Shown here: positions 27,717-37,854 of the stretch, piece after piece
Layout: every line of letters starts with the position of its first letter
How positions within the stretch are numbered: position 1 is the stretch's first letter
Assembly (NCBI RefSeq): GCF_012844305.1
Contig: NZ_JABANE010000020.1
Coordinates: 1-64,000, forward strand
Direction: 5' to 3'
Length of the DNA stretch: 64,000 nt
Source: Flammeovirga aprica JL-4
GTDB lineage: Bacteria; Bacteroidota; Bacteroidia; Cytophagales; Flammeovirgaceae
Program-made: the position numbers and the translations under genes
Notes under the pieces: model-generated
Seen by the model: the letters and a program-made list of their open reading frames with translations, nothing else
The model's database searches: none
What the model was told of the DNA's origin: nothing

Positions 27717-29255
27717 CTATTTCAAAGCAATTTGACTTTTGTCCTCGAATTCGATCTCGAAAACGAATGCGTGTTCGCAAGGTTTTTGAGATGGAAGCTT
27801 TATTTCTAAGGCTTCTTCATCTTGGTTGAAGTCAAGTGCACCATCATTTCCTAGTAATTTGATTTTTTTGATGCCTGAAGTAATGTATTCAGAGTTTTGG
27901 TTCAATACTGGAATTTTCACTTTTCCATTTGTTGCCCATGCCATTGAGATGGCGTAGAGTTTTCCTTCGTTGGTAGTGAAACGGAAGTCGTCCGCTGTAA
28001 GGTCTTCGTTTTTGCCTTCTGTGTGGTGACCTGTGGCTACTTTTGTAGGGCCGTCACCGTAGATTTTCCATGGTCTTGATCCGTAGATAGCTTTTCCGTT
28101 TACTGATAGCCATTGGCCGATTTCTAGTAAAATTGCTTTTTGGTCTTCTGGGATTGTTCCATCTGCTTTTGGACCTACGTTTAGTAATAGACAGCCGTTT
28201 TTACTTACAATATCTACCAAATCATCGATTAGTGTGTTGGCGTCTTTTGAGATCCAGTTCTTTACATAGCCCCATGAGTTTTTACCAATAGATGTATCTG
28301 TTTGCCATACTTTAGGATTGATGTCTGACATTTTTCCTCTTTCGATGTCTAAAACGTGAGTACCTTCTGGGAAAGTGACCATTTTGAAGTTTTTCGTTTG
28401 AAGCACTACGTCTTTCTTCCATTCTATACCTTTATTATAGTAGTAAGCGGCCAATTTTGGATGGTACGGCATAAATTCTTCACGGTCGATGTAGAAATCA
28501 AACCATAAGATGTCTGGTTGGTAGCTGTCAATGATGTCTTTTGTTCTGTCCCACCAATGTGATAAAAACTCCTGATCCGCTGGAGCGTAATGGTCGTGTG
28601 GACGGCTGTATAAGTCACTGTACTGAGGATCCATCGTATCAAATCCTTCTTTATAAGTGAAGTAGTTCCAGTTGAAGGCGTAGTGAGAAGAAGCTCCGAT
28701 TTTGATGTTACGGTTTCTTGCTTCTTTTGTCAATTCTCCTAATATATCTTTTTTAGGACCCATATCTACGGAGTTCCAACGTGTGTGCTTTGATTTATAC
28801 ATTGCAAAGCCATCGTGGTGTTCTGCAACAGGTACAATGTATTTTGCCCCTGATTTTTGGAAAAGATCAACCCATTCTTTGGCATTGAATTGCTCTCCTT
28901 TAAACATTGGGATAAAGTCTTTGTAACCGAATTTATCTAGCGTCCCAAAGTTTTTAACATGATACTGATTCATGTCTGTTGCTCCAATTTTCTTTGCTTC
29001 CCCTTTTGGAGTCCATTCTACACTGTCCATATACATTAATCTAGGATACCATTCTGAACCGTATTCAGGTACGGCATAAGCACCCCAGTGGATAAAAATA
29101 CCCAATTTTGCATCTTGGAACCATTCCGGCACTTCATATTGTTGGAGAGATTCCCAATTTGGTTCGAAAACCTCTTTGTTGGATACAGCGTTTTCCTTTT
29201 GCACAGAACATGCTCCAAGAAAAGCTGCCATAATTAACATAACTACATTTCTCAT
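27717..29255 (-). CDS. alpha-L-fucosidase, GH29 lipoprotein
   Basis: A 512-residue glycoside hydrolase with a lipoprotein signal (AAFLGAC, Cys16), so it is membrane-anchored and probably periplasmic or surface-exposed. GH29 landmarks are WFQDAKLGIFIHWGAYAVPEY near residue 45, the VAEHHDGFAMY block (about 143-153) and DILWFDFYID, in which Asp253 is the expected catalytic nucleophile. A C-terminal beta-sandwich region follows. The enzyme releases alpha-L-fucose from glycans. It is transcribed divergently from the hybrid two-component regulator and SusCD genes, completing a small utilization locus for a fucosylated polysaccharide. Exact linkage preference is not readable. Confidence 0.93.
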   Translation of the reverse strand: MRNVVMLIMAAFLGACSVQKENAVSNKEVFEPNWESLQQYEVPEWFQDAKLGIFIHWGAYAVPEYGSEWYPRLMYMDSVEWTPKGEAKKIGATDMNQYHVKNFGTLDKFGYKDFIPMFKGEQFNAKEWVDLFQKSGAKYIVPVAEHHDGFAMYKSKHTRWNSVDMGPKKDILGELTKEARNRNIKIGASSHYAFNWNYFTYKEGFDTMDPQYSDLYSRPHDHYAPADQEFLSHWWDRTKDIIDSYQPDILWFDFYIDREEFMPYHPKLAAYYYNKGIEWKKDVVLQTKNFKMVTFPEGTHVLDIERGKMSDINPKVWQTDTSIGKNSWGYVKNWISKDANTLIDDLVDIVSKNGCLLLNVGPKADGTIPEDQKAILLEIGQWLSVNGKAIYGSRPWKIYGDGPTKVATGHHTEGKNEDLTADDFRFTTNEGKLYAISMAWATNGKVKIPVLNQNSEYITSGIKKIKLLGNDGALDFNQDEEALEIKLPSQKPCEHAFVFEIEFEDKSQIALK

Positions 29256-29315
29256 ACTATCTTATTTCTTTTCTTAAGTAATCATAACCAAGCTTTAATA
29301 TCATTTCTTTTGTTA

Positions 29316-29516
29316 AGTACTGTGACAAAAGAAATGGAACAATAATTACGTGCACCATGACTGAAGTCATGGGCTGATGATATTGACTCCAACAACACTG
29401 AAGTGTTGTCTTCGTTACCAACCTTCAAGACTTTAGTCTTGATTAGGTTGCCCTATCACCTGCCCATAGTTTTAACTATGGTGCAAGAAACACTCGTTTA
29501 CTTTTGTCCTAGTATT
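29316..29516. mobile_element. family A MITE with REP-hairpin interior
   Basis: Outer ends are AGTACTGTGACAAAAGAAAT on the left and, inverted, AATACTAGGACAAAAG on the right, each bordered by TA. The interior differs from other A copies: it holds four short palindromes (29355, 29392, 29425, 29464). A second inverted terminus abuts the left end (29303-29314). Confidence 0.7.
29355..29481. repeat. four tandem 18-nt palindromes
   Basis: Perfect 8-bp arms with 2-nt loops occur at 29355-29372 (CCATGACT/AGTCATGG), 29392-29409 (ACAACACT/AGTGTTGT), 29425-29442 (TCAAGACT/AGTCTTGA) and 29464-29481 (CCATAGTT/AACTATGG). Arm sequences differ, but the inner ACT/AGT-type core is mostly kept. Confidence 0.85.
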
Positions 29517-29950
29517 TAGGAAGTGATATTAAACTTTTCCTCAAACCGTTTGTTTTTTTTAGGATAAAGTTCGCTTTTATCAATAATTCAAATTTATGGC
29601 TGATTGGTGAGACACCTTGGAAATTATCATTTCAAATAGAGGGGCTATAATTTATAATAGACTATAACTGTACACTATTCTATCATAATTATAGCGAGGA
29701 GTTAATTTAGCACCCTTGATATCGAGCTAGTTTTTAGAGGGTATTTTTTGTAAATTGATTTTTTTAATGTTTACCACTCTAATCTGTCCCTTTTTTACTT
29801 AAAACATTGTTCACACTGTTAAAATGAGGTTTTGAGGAAAAATTTTTTAGGATATACAGGGTGTATATTAATTCTTTCCCTTCAGAACATTGATAGCATA
29901 GGGGGATTTGCGTACTTTGTACATGTATTTTTTGGACTTAAAAGAAATAG
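29517..29950 (+). promoter_or_regulatory. non-coding leader of the hybrid regulator with a candidate operator
   Basis: This 434-bp AT-rich stretch has no open frame. At 29853-29869 it carries TATACAGGGTGTATATT, a near-palindrome that matches 14 of 17 positions of a sequence upstream of susC (34565-34581). A related ATAGGGGGATTTG follows near 29898. This is the natural place for operator sites serving the regulator and the divergent fucosidase gene. Confidence 0.4.
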
Positions 29951-32900
29951 ATGAATTATTATTACTTGGAAATGAAATTACTATCAAAAACTGCAAAATA
30001 TTTACGATTTCTAACGTATATTTTGCCTTCAATTTGTTTGTTGTTAACTATTGCTGTTCCTTCAAGTGCATTTGATGAAACACCTGTTTTTGCTCATTAC
30101 ACTACTAAGCAAGGACTGTCTCAAAACGATGTAAACTGTATCTTTCAAGATAAAAAAGGATTAATCTGGATTGGTACAAATGATGGATTTAGCAGGTTTG
30201 ATGGTTATGAATTTAAGAACTATAGGATGGACACGCATGATCTGCCATCTAACTTGATTACTTCTATCATGGATGATAACCATGGAAATTTGTGGATCGG
30301 TTCTGCTGATGCTGGTCTTTTCCGTTTTAATCTTACCACTGAAAAGTTTCACTTCTTTGCCAATACAAAGAAAAACCCAAAGCTACTTACTGATAATAAC
30401 ATCTCGACTATGGTGAAGGATCAGGATGGTAATTTATGGTTTGGTAACTTGAAGGGATTGAATAAAATTGAGGACAAATATCTTACAAAAGATAAAATCA
30501 ACGTTGCGAAGTATTATCATAATCCTCACAACCATGAAAGTATAGCATCAAATTATATCACTCGGTTATATGTAGATAAACGTGGAAACCTTTGGGTAGG
30601 CAGTAAAGGAGGAATTCAGTTATTGATCAACCCTAAAGAAAAAAGTGAATTTAGTATATTCAAACGTTTCAGCAAGGGTTATGACAATAGCGTTTCTTCA
30701 ATTACGGAAGGGAAAAACTGTTTAATGGTTTCTTACTTTGATGGTATTTACCAACTGAAAGTAAAGGGGTTAGGTGACAGCAAGGCTGAGTTCAAGAAAA
30801 TTTATGATCTTAAATCAGAGCATTTATGGAGAGATCAAGATGGTATTATTTGGGCAGGTGCTAATGATGGTTTGTATCGTTTTAAAAGAGATGAAATCGG
30901 TGAGACTTTAAAATTAATTGATCATCATAACAGTGATAATAGTGAATATTTTGGTGCCAATATTATCACATCCATTTTTGAAGATCAATTGGGTGTAATA
31001 TGGATTGGAACCAATGGAAGTGGTATCAATAAATACAACCCAAGAAGAAAAAAATTCAGACATCTGAAAAAAGGAAAAAAGGATACGGACCTGAACTACA
31101 GTAAAATAAGAGGAGCATATGAGGATGATAGAGGAAGAATTTGGGTTGGTACAGAAGGTGGCGGTGTCAATGTTATTGATAATCACAAAATTCAGGCAAT
31201 CAATGTTGCCCCAAATAAAAAAGCTCAAAATGTGGCCTATGCTATTACTCAATTTAAAGATCATATGATTTTTGGCATAGGGTACCCCAATAAAACGCTT
31301 GCTATTCATATTGATAAAGCGACCGAGCTAGGAGGTAAATTAGAAGACCATATTCTTCATCCCAAAGGACATGGCAATGCCTCTTTTGATGTGAAAAATG
31401 ATGGCGACTCTATTTTATGGTTAGCAACTTATGGGGGTGGTGTGGTGAGAGGTATTCAAATGAATGACACCATGCATTGGTCTTACCCTCAAATCTTAGA
31501 TAAAAATGATGATATTATTGACGTTACACGTAGTATAATGATTGATAGTAAAGGCAATCTGTGGATTGGTACTAATCAAGGTGTCGCCTTTTTATCTAAG
31601 GAGGAAAAAGGAAAGGAAAAACCTCACTTCGAAGTAATTCAGAATAAAGCAGATTACCCTAGCAGTTTAAGTTATAATTATATACTTCCTATTTTCGAGG
31701 CTTCCAATGGTGAAATTTGGATTGGAACAATGGGAGGTGGATTAAATGTTTTTGATCCTTCTAAAAGTAAAATTAATAAAGCTCAATTTGAAAGAGTGAC
31801 TGATGCCGATGGGTTGCCTAGTAATGTGATCAAGTCGATTTTAGAAGATGATTATGGCAATCTCTGGGTAGCGACAAATAAAGGATTGAGTAAAATTAAT
31901 TTAGAAACAAGGTCCATTAAAAATATGGATGTGTCTGATGGACTGCAAGATGATGAATTCGGTGAGTTATCTGCTGTTAAGTTAAAGAACGGAGAATTAC
32001 TTTTTGGCGGTGTGAATGGTTTGAACATCTTCAAGCCTCATGAAATTATTGATGACAATACGATCGCAGATGTGATTTTTACGGAATTGAAGATCCTAAA
32101 TAAAAAAATTAATACCTATGATAAGTTTGAAGGCCATGAAATTCTTTCTTCATCGCTTCAAACTACAGAAGAAATTAAATTGCAGTACAGTCACAATAGT
32201 TTCTCTGTAAAGTTTGCATCCTTGCATTATGGTGCTTCAGAGAACAATCATTACAAATATAAATTAGAAGGGTTTGATAAAGATTGGGTGATTGCGGACG
32301 TGGAACAGAGAGAGGCAAAATATACTAACCTCTCCCCTGGCGATTATACTTTGTATGTGAAGGCATCTAATGGAGACAACATTTGGAACCCCAACCCTAT
32401 CAAACTGAAGATTAAAGTTTTACCTCCACTTTGGTTAAGCTGGTGGGCGAAAATAATCTACCTTTCATTATTTATTGCTATTATTTTCTTCTTCTCAAGA
32501 TATACAATCATCACGGCAAGGAAGAAAAGTCAATTGGAAATGGAGAAGTTTGAGCGTGAGAAATTAGAAGATTTGAGTCAATTGAAGTTACAGTTCTTTA
32601 CTAATATTTCTCATGAATTACGTACGCCACTGACTTTGATTCATACACCTATCGAACAACTCATTAAGAAAGGCGGTCAGCTTTCTTCTAGTGATAGAGA
32701 GAAAAGCTATCAGATGATTTTCAAAAATGTACAGCATTTAATGCGTTTGGTCAATCAACTGCTAGATTTCAGAAAAGTAGAACAAGGACAAATGAAATTA
32801 CAGTTATCGAAAGGTAATTGGTCTACATTCTTGGATCAGGTACATCATTCTTTCAAAGAGTTTGCTGAACATCAAAATATTAGCTTTACTTACGAGGTCA

Positions 32901-34165
32901 CTTCCAACAATATTCATGGCTATATGGACACGGATAAACTGGAGAAAATCTTGTATAACTTGCTCTCCAATGCGTTTAAGTTTACTTATGATGGCGAAAT
33001 CAACCTTTCGCTTACACAAGATGAGAACAAGGTTAAAATTAAACTTCAAGATACTGGTATTGGTATTTCGGAGGAAAAATTGGACTACCTTTTCAATCGT
33101 TTTTATCAAGTAAGTAACTTGAAAAAAGCAAAAAATAGAGGTACAGGCATTGGTTTAGCTTTCACAAAAAGTTTGGTAGATCTGCATCATGGTACTATTG
33201 AGGTGGAAAGTGAATTGAATAAAGGCACTACCTTCTACATGGAGTTCCCATTACATAAAGAAGATTATGCGGGAGAAGAATTTGATGAGGTGACAATTGA
33301 ACCTATTGAAAATGAAACGCTATTATTAGAACAGCAACAGCAGGAAGAAGATGAGTTAGAAGTTTCTTCTAAAGCTAAAGTGCTTGTGGTGGATGATAAT
33401 TACTCTATTCGTGAGTTATTGAAGGGTATATTGGAAGAAAACTATGAAGTTTACCTTGCGGAAGATGGTCAAAAAGGATTGCAAATTGCAAAGGAAGTGA
33501 TGCCAAACCTTGTGGTTTCTGATATTATGATGCCTGTGATGGACGGTTATGAACTTGCAAAGAGCATACGTGATGATGATCAACTTTGTCACCTTCCTAT
33601 TATTCTACTCACTGCTAAAAATTCTGAGAAAAGTAAGCTCAAAGGCTATGAATATGGAGTAGATGCTTATGTCACGAAGCCGTTCAATTCTGATGTTTTA
33701 CTGGCTAGAATGCACTCTCTGATTGAAAATCGTAAGAATCAGCAGAAGAAATTCAGAACAAAAGTAGATGTGAAGCCAAGTGAAATCACTTACACTTCTA
33801 TTGATGAGAAATTCTTAAAGAAATTAGTCAATATCGTAGAGGAAAATATTTCTGATTCTGAATTTACCGTAGATATGCTCGCCTCTGAGTATGGGGCCAC
33901 TCCTATCCGTCTGAATCAAAAGTTAAAAGCACTGACAGGTCAAACTGCGAAAGGGTTCATTAGAAATATTCGTTTAAAACGTGCTGCTCAAATGTTAAAA
34001 CTAGGTCGTTATAGTGTCAGTGATGTGACCTATGAGGTTGGCTTTAATGACTTGAAGTATTTCAGAAACTGCTTTAAAAAAGAATTTGGTATTCCTCCTT
34101 CTGCTTATTTAAAGGAAAACTCTTCGGAAACAGAAACTTCTGATATTTTAGAAGATATTGTATGA
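29951..34165 (+). CDS. hybrid two-component system sensor-regulator (HTCS)
   Basis: A 1404-residue single-chain regulator. A signal sequence (about residues 8-40; ATG 29972 is an alternative start) precedes a periplasmic beta-propeller of repeated LWIGT/GxxRFDG blocks, and a Y_Y_Y domain ends with FDKDWVIADVEQREAKYTNL. One membrane helix is near 840-862. Cytoplasmic parts follow: HisKA with FFTNISHELRTP (His888), HATPase with NLLSNAFKFT, DTGIGI and GTGIGL, a receiver domain with VLVVDDN and Asp1191 in VVSDIMMPVMDGYE, and a C-terminal AraC-type HTH (IRLKRAAQML...VSDVTYEVGFND). HTCS proteins sense oligosaccharides in the periplasm and activate adjacent susCD operons; fucose-containing oligosaccharides are the inferred cue. 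Confidence 0.95.
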   Translation: MNYYYLEMKLLSKTAKYLRFLTYILPSICLLLTIAVPSSAFDETPVFAHYTTKQGLSQNDVNCIFQDKKGLIWIGTNDGFSRFDGYEFKNYRMDTHDLPSNLITSIMDDNHGNLWIGSADAGLFRFNLTTEKFHFFANTKKNPKLLTDNNISTMVKDQDGNLWFGNLKGLNKIEDKYLTKDKINVAKYYHNPHNHESIASNYITRLYVDKRGNLWVGSKGGIQLLINPKEKSEFSIFKRFSKGYDNSVSSITEGKNCLMVSYFDGIYQLKVKGLGDSKAEFKKIYDLKSEHLWRDQDGIIWAGANDGLYRFKRDEIGETLKLIDHHNSDNSEYFGANIITSIFEDQLGVIWIGTNGSGINKYNPRRKKFRHLKKGKKDTDLNYSKIRGAYEDDRGRIWVGTEGGGVNVIDNHKIQAINVAPNKKAQNVAYAITQFKDHMIFGIGYPNKTLAIHIDKATELGGKLEDHILHPKGHGNASFDVKNDGDSILWLATYGGGVVRGIQMNDTMHWSYPQILDKNDDIIDVTRSIMIDSKGNLWIGTNQGVAFLSKEEKGKEKPHFEVIQNKADYPSSLSYNYILPIFEASNGEIWIGTMGGGLNVFDPSKSKINKAQFERVTDADGLPSNVIKSILEDDYGNLWVATNKGLSKINLETRSIKNMDVSDGLQDDEFGELSAVKLKNGELLFGGVNGLNIFKPHEIIDDNTIADVIFTELKILNKKINTYDKFEGHEILSSSLQTTEEIKLQYSHNSFSVKFASLHYGASENNHYKYKLEGFDKDWVIADVEQREAKYTNLSPGDYTLYVKASNGDNIWNPNPIKLKIKVLPPLWLSWWAKIIYLSLFIAIIFFFSRYTIITARKKSQLEMEKFEREKLEDLSQLKLQFFTNISHELRTPLTLIHTPIEQLIKKGGQLSSSDREKSYQMIFKNVQHLMRLVNQLLDFRKVEQGQMKLQLSKGNWSTFLDQVHHSFKEFAEHQNISFTYEVTSNNIHGYMDTDKLEKILYNLLSNAFKFTYDGEINLSLTQDENKVKIKLQDTGIGISEEKLDYLFNRFYQVSNLKKAKNRGTGIGLAFTKSLVDLHHGTIEVESELNKGTTFYMEFPLHKEDYAGEEFDEVTIEPIENETLLLEQQQQEEDELEVSSKAKVLVVDDNYSIRELLKGILEENYEVYLAEDGQKGLQIAKEVMPNLVVSDIMMPVMDGYELAKSIRDDDQLCHLPIILLTAKNSEKSKLKGYEYGVDAYVTKPFNSDVLLARMHSLIENRKNQQKKFRTKVDVKPSEITYTSIDEKFLKKLVNIVEENISDSEFTVDMLASEYGATPIRLNQKLKALTGQTAKGFIRNIRLKRAAQMLKLGRYSVSDVTYEVGFNDLKYFRNCFKKEFGIPPSAYLKENSSETETSDILEDIV

Positions 34166-34429
34166 GTTGAGAGTTAAGAATGAAGAGTTAACAGTTAAGA
34201 TAATGGTTCTTGTTGTGGACCGCAAAGTGGTTTTTATGGTGGTTCGGTGGAAGTTACAATGCAACGTCCCTACACACAATTATTGGTAGAATATCCTTTA
34301 TGATGAATACCATTGTGGGGACGTTTTATTGAAATGTAAATCTGACCACCATAAGAGCTGTCATAAAATTTACTTTATGAACCACAACACGAACCATTTT
34401 CTTCATTCTTAACGCTTCACTCTTCACTT
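34166..34429. repeat. family B element, copy B3
   Basis: It begins directly after the regulator's stop codon with GAGAGTTAAGAATGAAGAG, continues to ATGGTTCTTGTTGTGG, holds an inner TGCAACGTCCC motif, and closes with CCACAACACGAACCAT and TTCATTCTTAACGC. The arms are inverted copies of each other. Confidence 0.75.
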
Positions 34430-34564
34430 AAAAAATTTCCCTCCTGCTTATCAGGGGTTTTTAAGTTAATTTTCACAAAAATATTTAAATATTTTTTTCT
34501 CTTTTGTCCGTATTATTCCATTCACTTATTCATTCAAATTCTCAAAAGTCAAAACTTTTCAACC

Positions 34565-34581
34565 TATAGGGGGTGTATTTT
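34565..34581 (+). promoter_or_regulatory. candidate HTCS operator upstream of susC
   Basis: TATAGGGGGTGTATTTT shares 14 of 17 positions with 29853-29869. It lies about 100 nt upstream of the susC -7 box, a suitable place for an activator site. A partial copy (TATACAGTAGG) is at about 34604. Assignment to the HTCS is inference. Confidence 0.4.
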
Positions 34582-34678
34582 TGAAATCCTGCTCTAAACA
34601 CATATACAGTAGGTTTACAATATTTTTTCCCCCCGATTTTACAATGGTTTTTTTAACACTTATGGAAAATTAACAGTT

Positions 34679-34686
34679 TAGTTTTG
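34679..34686 (+). promoter_or_regulatory. candidate -7 promoter box of the susCD operon
   Basis: TAGTTTTG matches TAnnTTTG and lies 52 nt before the susC ATG. A T-rich -33 region is present. Confidence 0.45.
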
Positions 34687-34738
34687 AATCGTCAATGATA
34701 AATGAATTGAATTTTTAAAATCTTAGTATGTAGAGATT

Positions 34739-37700
34739 ATGAGTTGTTATTTTACAAAAGCAAATCTATTCAAATACGTAAGCGGAGCAATTCTGCTAGT
34801 ATTGTTCTCTTCTATTCAACTATTTGCACAAGACCTTATTATTAGAGGTTCTGTGAATGATGAAGAGAAAGCTCCACTGATTGGAGCCTATGTTATGGTA
34901 AAAGGTACTACTATTGGTACAGTTACTGATTTTAACGGTAAGTTTGAACTGAAAGTACCTAGTAAAGAGAGTGTTCTTGAAATTACGTCCATTGGGTACA
35001 CTACTCAATTACTAAATGTTGGTGATAGAACTACATTTGATATCGTGATGCTTTATGATACTGAAGCATTGGAAGAAGTAGTTGTAATTGGATACGGTGA
35101 ACAGTCTAAACGTGAAGTAACTGGTTCAATTGCTCAAGTGAAATCAGAAGATTTAGACCGTTTAGCTACTTCAGATATTGGTACAGCACTTCAAGGTCAA
35201 ATGGCTGGTGTGAGTGTTAGATCAGCAGGTGGTTCTCCCGGTGCTAATTCAACGATCACGATTCGTGGTGTAACCTCGTTCCAAGATGGTGGTTCAGAAC
35301 CACTTTATGTTGTGGATGGTGTAACGTATACTTCTAACCCCAATATTTCTCCCCAGGAAATTGAGTCATTAGAAGTACTAAAAGATGGTGCTTCTGCAGC
35401 GATCTATGGTTCAAGAGCTTCAGCAGGTGTAATTTTGATTACAACAAAAAGAGGTAAAGCAGGACAAATGAAGGTGAATTATGATGGATACTACGGTGTT
35501 CAAAAAATTACTTCAGGTGTTAACTTGGCCAACACAAATGATCATCTTTACATCAACAAACTTACTAACTTATTAAAAGAGTCAGGTAAGTTTAATCCAT
35601 TGGAACAAAACAAAAACGGTTTGTACTATGATACAAACTGGATGAATGAGCTTCAAAATGATATGGCGCCAATGCAAAACCACAGTTTAAGAATCTCTGG
35701 TGGTTCTGATAACTTAACGTACAACATTACAGGTACTATTTTTGATCAGCAAGGTGTTCTTATCGGATCAGATTATGCTCGTCAAACAGTGAGAGCAAAT
35801 ACAACTTACAAGAAAGGTAAGTTACAGTTCCAAGTGAACATGGGACTTAACAACAGTATGGCTAATAAAGAACCTTGGGCTTTACAATATGATGCAATCA
35901 AGCAGTCTCCTTTCTTACCAGGAATCCAGCCAGGTGATACAGATGTAGTAGTACCAGGTGCTAACCCTGAAAACATGGGTCGTTTCGTTGGTAAATTAAA
36001 CCAAGTGAACCAAGAAGCAATCAGTGGTTACAATGGTAATGCTCGTTTAAATTATGAATTATTCAAAGGATTTAAGTTAAACGCAAACATTGGCGGATCA
36101 GTTTCAAACAACAACCAGAAGCTTTTCGAACCTTCATATAATGTTTATGATGAAGATGGATTACCATTACCAAATGCATCAAATCCATATGCACAACTTA
36201 AATATACAGATTACAAATACGTTCGTACAATCCAAGAATACACTACGACTTACAACAGAAAGTTTGGAAAACATAAAGTAGGTTTTGTAGGTGGTGTTAC
36301 TTTTGAATCATCTCAAGGAAATAGACATTATATATTTGCTAGAGACTTCCCTAGCAATGATACACAATCAATTGGCGCTGCCAACGAAATAGTTGCAGCA
36401 GACGAAAGATATTCTGAAAATAAAAATATCGGTATTCTTGGTCGTGTTCAATATGCTTACGACAACCGTTATTTATTCAGTGCTTCGATCAGACGTGATG
36501 GTTCATCAAGATTCCACGAGGACAATAGATGGGGTACTTTCCCTTCAGTTTCTGCAGGTTGGAATATTTCAGAGGAAAAATTCTGGCAACCAATCAAGAA
36601 GTACGTTTCTAACTTCAAAATTAGATATGGTTACGGTGAAACAGGTAGTGATAAGGCAGGTCAAGGTTTGAATAACTTAATGGCTGACCTTCCTTACCAA
36701 TCAATCGTAACTCCTCAAGTGGATTATATTTTAGGTAGAGAAGGTAGTGATTACTTATATTTCGGTTCTATTGCTCCAACATTCGTAGATAAAGCGATCC
36801 GTTGGGAAACTAACATCTCACAAAACATTGGTATAGATACTGAATTCATGGAAGGACGTATTACTTTATCAGTTGATATGTACCAAAACGACAAACGCGA
36901 CATGTTATTAGCAGTACAGATTCCTCCATCAACTGGTGCGACATCTTCAAATAACTATGACAGAGTTTGGCAAAATGTTGGTAACCTTTCAAACCAAGGC
37001 CTTGAGATTGCATTAGGTTATAATAACCACTTCGGTGATGTGAAGTTCTCAGTGAACGGTACATTTACAAGAAACGTAAATAAAGTAATTTCGCTTGCAC
37101 CTTCAGTTGAATCAATCTCAGGTGGTAAACCAATGCTGATTAGAGATAGTGAGCCCACTACATTCTTAAAGCCAGGTTATACTGCAGGTTCATTCTTCTT
37201 GATTCCTACAGATGGTACAATCCAAACTGCTGAGGACTTAGCAGCTTACCAAAAAATGATTCCTTCAGCTCAAATGGGTGACTTGAAATATATCGATACT
37301 AATGGTGATGGTCTAATTGACCAAGAAGATCGTCAGTACATGGGTTCAGGTACTCCAGAATGGGAAGCAGGTCTTAATATGAATGTTGCTTACAAAGGTT
37401 TTGACTTAAGTGTTCAGCTATTCGCTTCAGTAGGTGCAAAAGTATTCAACGGTTCAAGAGCTTATTCATACTTGACGAAGAGAAATGCAGAACTTGTAAA
37501 TGCATGGTCGCCAGCCAACCCGACTTCAAATATCCCAATGCCGAGAGATGAGATCGAACACTTCAACACTCGTACTTTCTCAGATTACTTCTTAGAAGAT
37601 GCTAGTTACTTAAGAGTTCAAAACATCGCATTAGGATATACAATACCAAAAGCTGTTATCAGCAAATTGAAGATGAACAACTTAAGATTTTATGTTAGTG

Positions 37701-37840
37701 CTCAGAATCCATTCACATTCACTGATTATACTGGTTTTGATCCAGAAGTTGGTTCACAAAGTATCTTCTTAAGAGGTGTTGATAGAGGTAACTATCCAAT
37801 TTCAGCAGTGTACAGAGGTGGTCTTTCTCTTGAATTCTAA
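34739..37840 (+). CDS. SusC/RagA-family TonB-dependent outer-membrane transporter
   Basis: A 1033-residue receptor. A signal peptide (to about residue 30, LFAQ) is followed by a carboxypeptidase-regulatory-like domain (IRGSVNDEEKAPLIGAYVMV, about 33-110). Next come the plug with the SusC signature LEEVVVIGYGEQ and the YVVDGV / LKDGASAAIYGSRASAGVILITTK block, then a long beta-barrel ending in an aromatic-terminated strand (GGLSLEF). It imports oligosaccharides in complex with the SusD lipoprotein encoded 14 nt downstream. Glycan identity is inferred from the nearby GH29 fucosidase. Confidence 0.96.
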   Translation: MSCYFTKANLFKYVSGAILLVLFSSIQLFAQDLIIRGSVNDEEKAPLIGAYVMVKGTTIGTVTDFNGKFELKVPSKESVLEITSIGYTTQLLNVGDRTTFDIVMLYDTEALEEVVVIGYGEQSKREVTGSIAQVKSEDLDRLATSDIGTALQGQMAGVSVRSAGGSPGANSTITIRGVTSFQDGGSEPLYVVDGVTYTSNPNISPQEIESLEVLKDGASAAIYGSRASAGVILITTKRGKAGQMKVNYDGYYGVQKITSGVNLANTNDHLYINKLTNLLKESGKFNPLEQNKNGLYYDTNWMNELQNDMAPMQNHSLRISGGSDNLTYNITGTIFDQQGVLIGSDYARQTVRANTTYKKGKLQFQVNMGLNNSMANKEPWALQYDAIKQSPFLPGIQPGDTDVVVPGANPENMGRFVGKLNQVNQEAISGYNGNARLNYELFKGFKLNANIGGSVSNNNQKLFEPSYNVYDEDGLPLPNASNPYAQLKYTDYKYVRTIQEYTTTYNRKFGKHKVGFVGGVTFESSQGNRHYIFARDFPSNDTQSIGAANEIVAADERYSENKNIGILGRVQYAYDNRYLFSASIRRDGSSRFHEDNRWGTFPSVSAGWNISEEKFWQPIKKYVSNFKIRYGYGETGSDKAGQGLNNLMADLPYQSIVTPQVDYILGREGSDYLYFGSIAPTFVDKAIRWETNISQNIGIDTEFMEGRITLSVDMYQNDKRDMLLAVQIPPSTGATSSNNYDRVWQNVGNLSNQGLEIALGYNNHFGDVKFSVNGTFTRNVNKVISLAPSVESISGGKPMLIRDSEPTTFLKPGYTAGSFFLIPTDGTIQTAEDLAAYQKMIPSAQMGDLKYIDTNGDGLIDQEDRQYMGSGTPEWEAGLNMNVAYKGFDLSVQLFASVGAKVFNGSRAYSYLTKRNAELVNAWSPANPTSNIPMPRDEIEHFNTRTFSDYFLEDASYLRVQNIALGYTIPKAVISKLKMNNLRFYVSAQNPFTFTDYTGFDPEVGSQSIFLRGVDRGNYPISAVYRGGLSLEF

Positions 37841-37854
37841 ACTTACTTACAATC

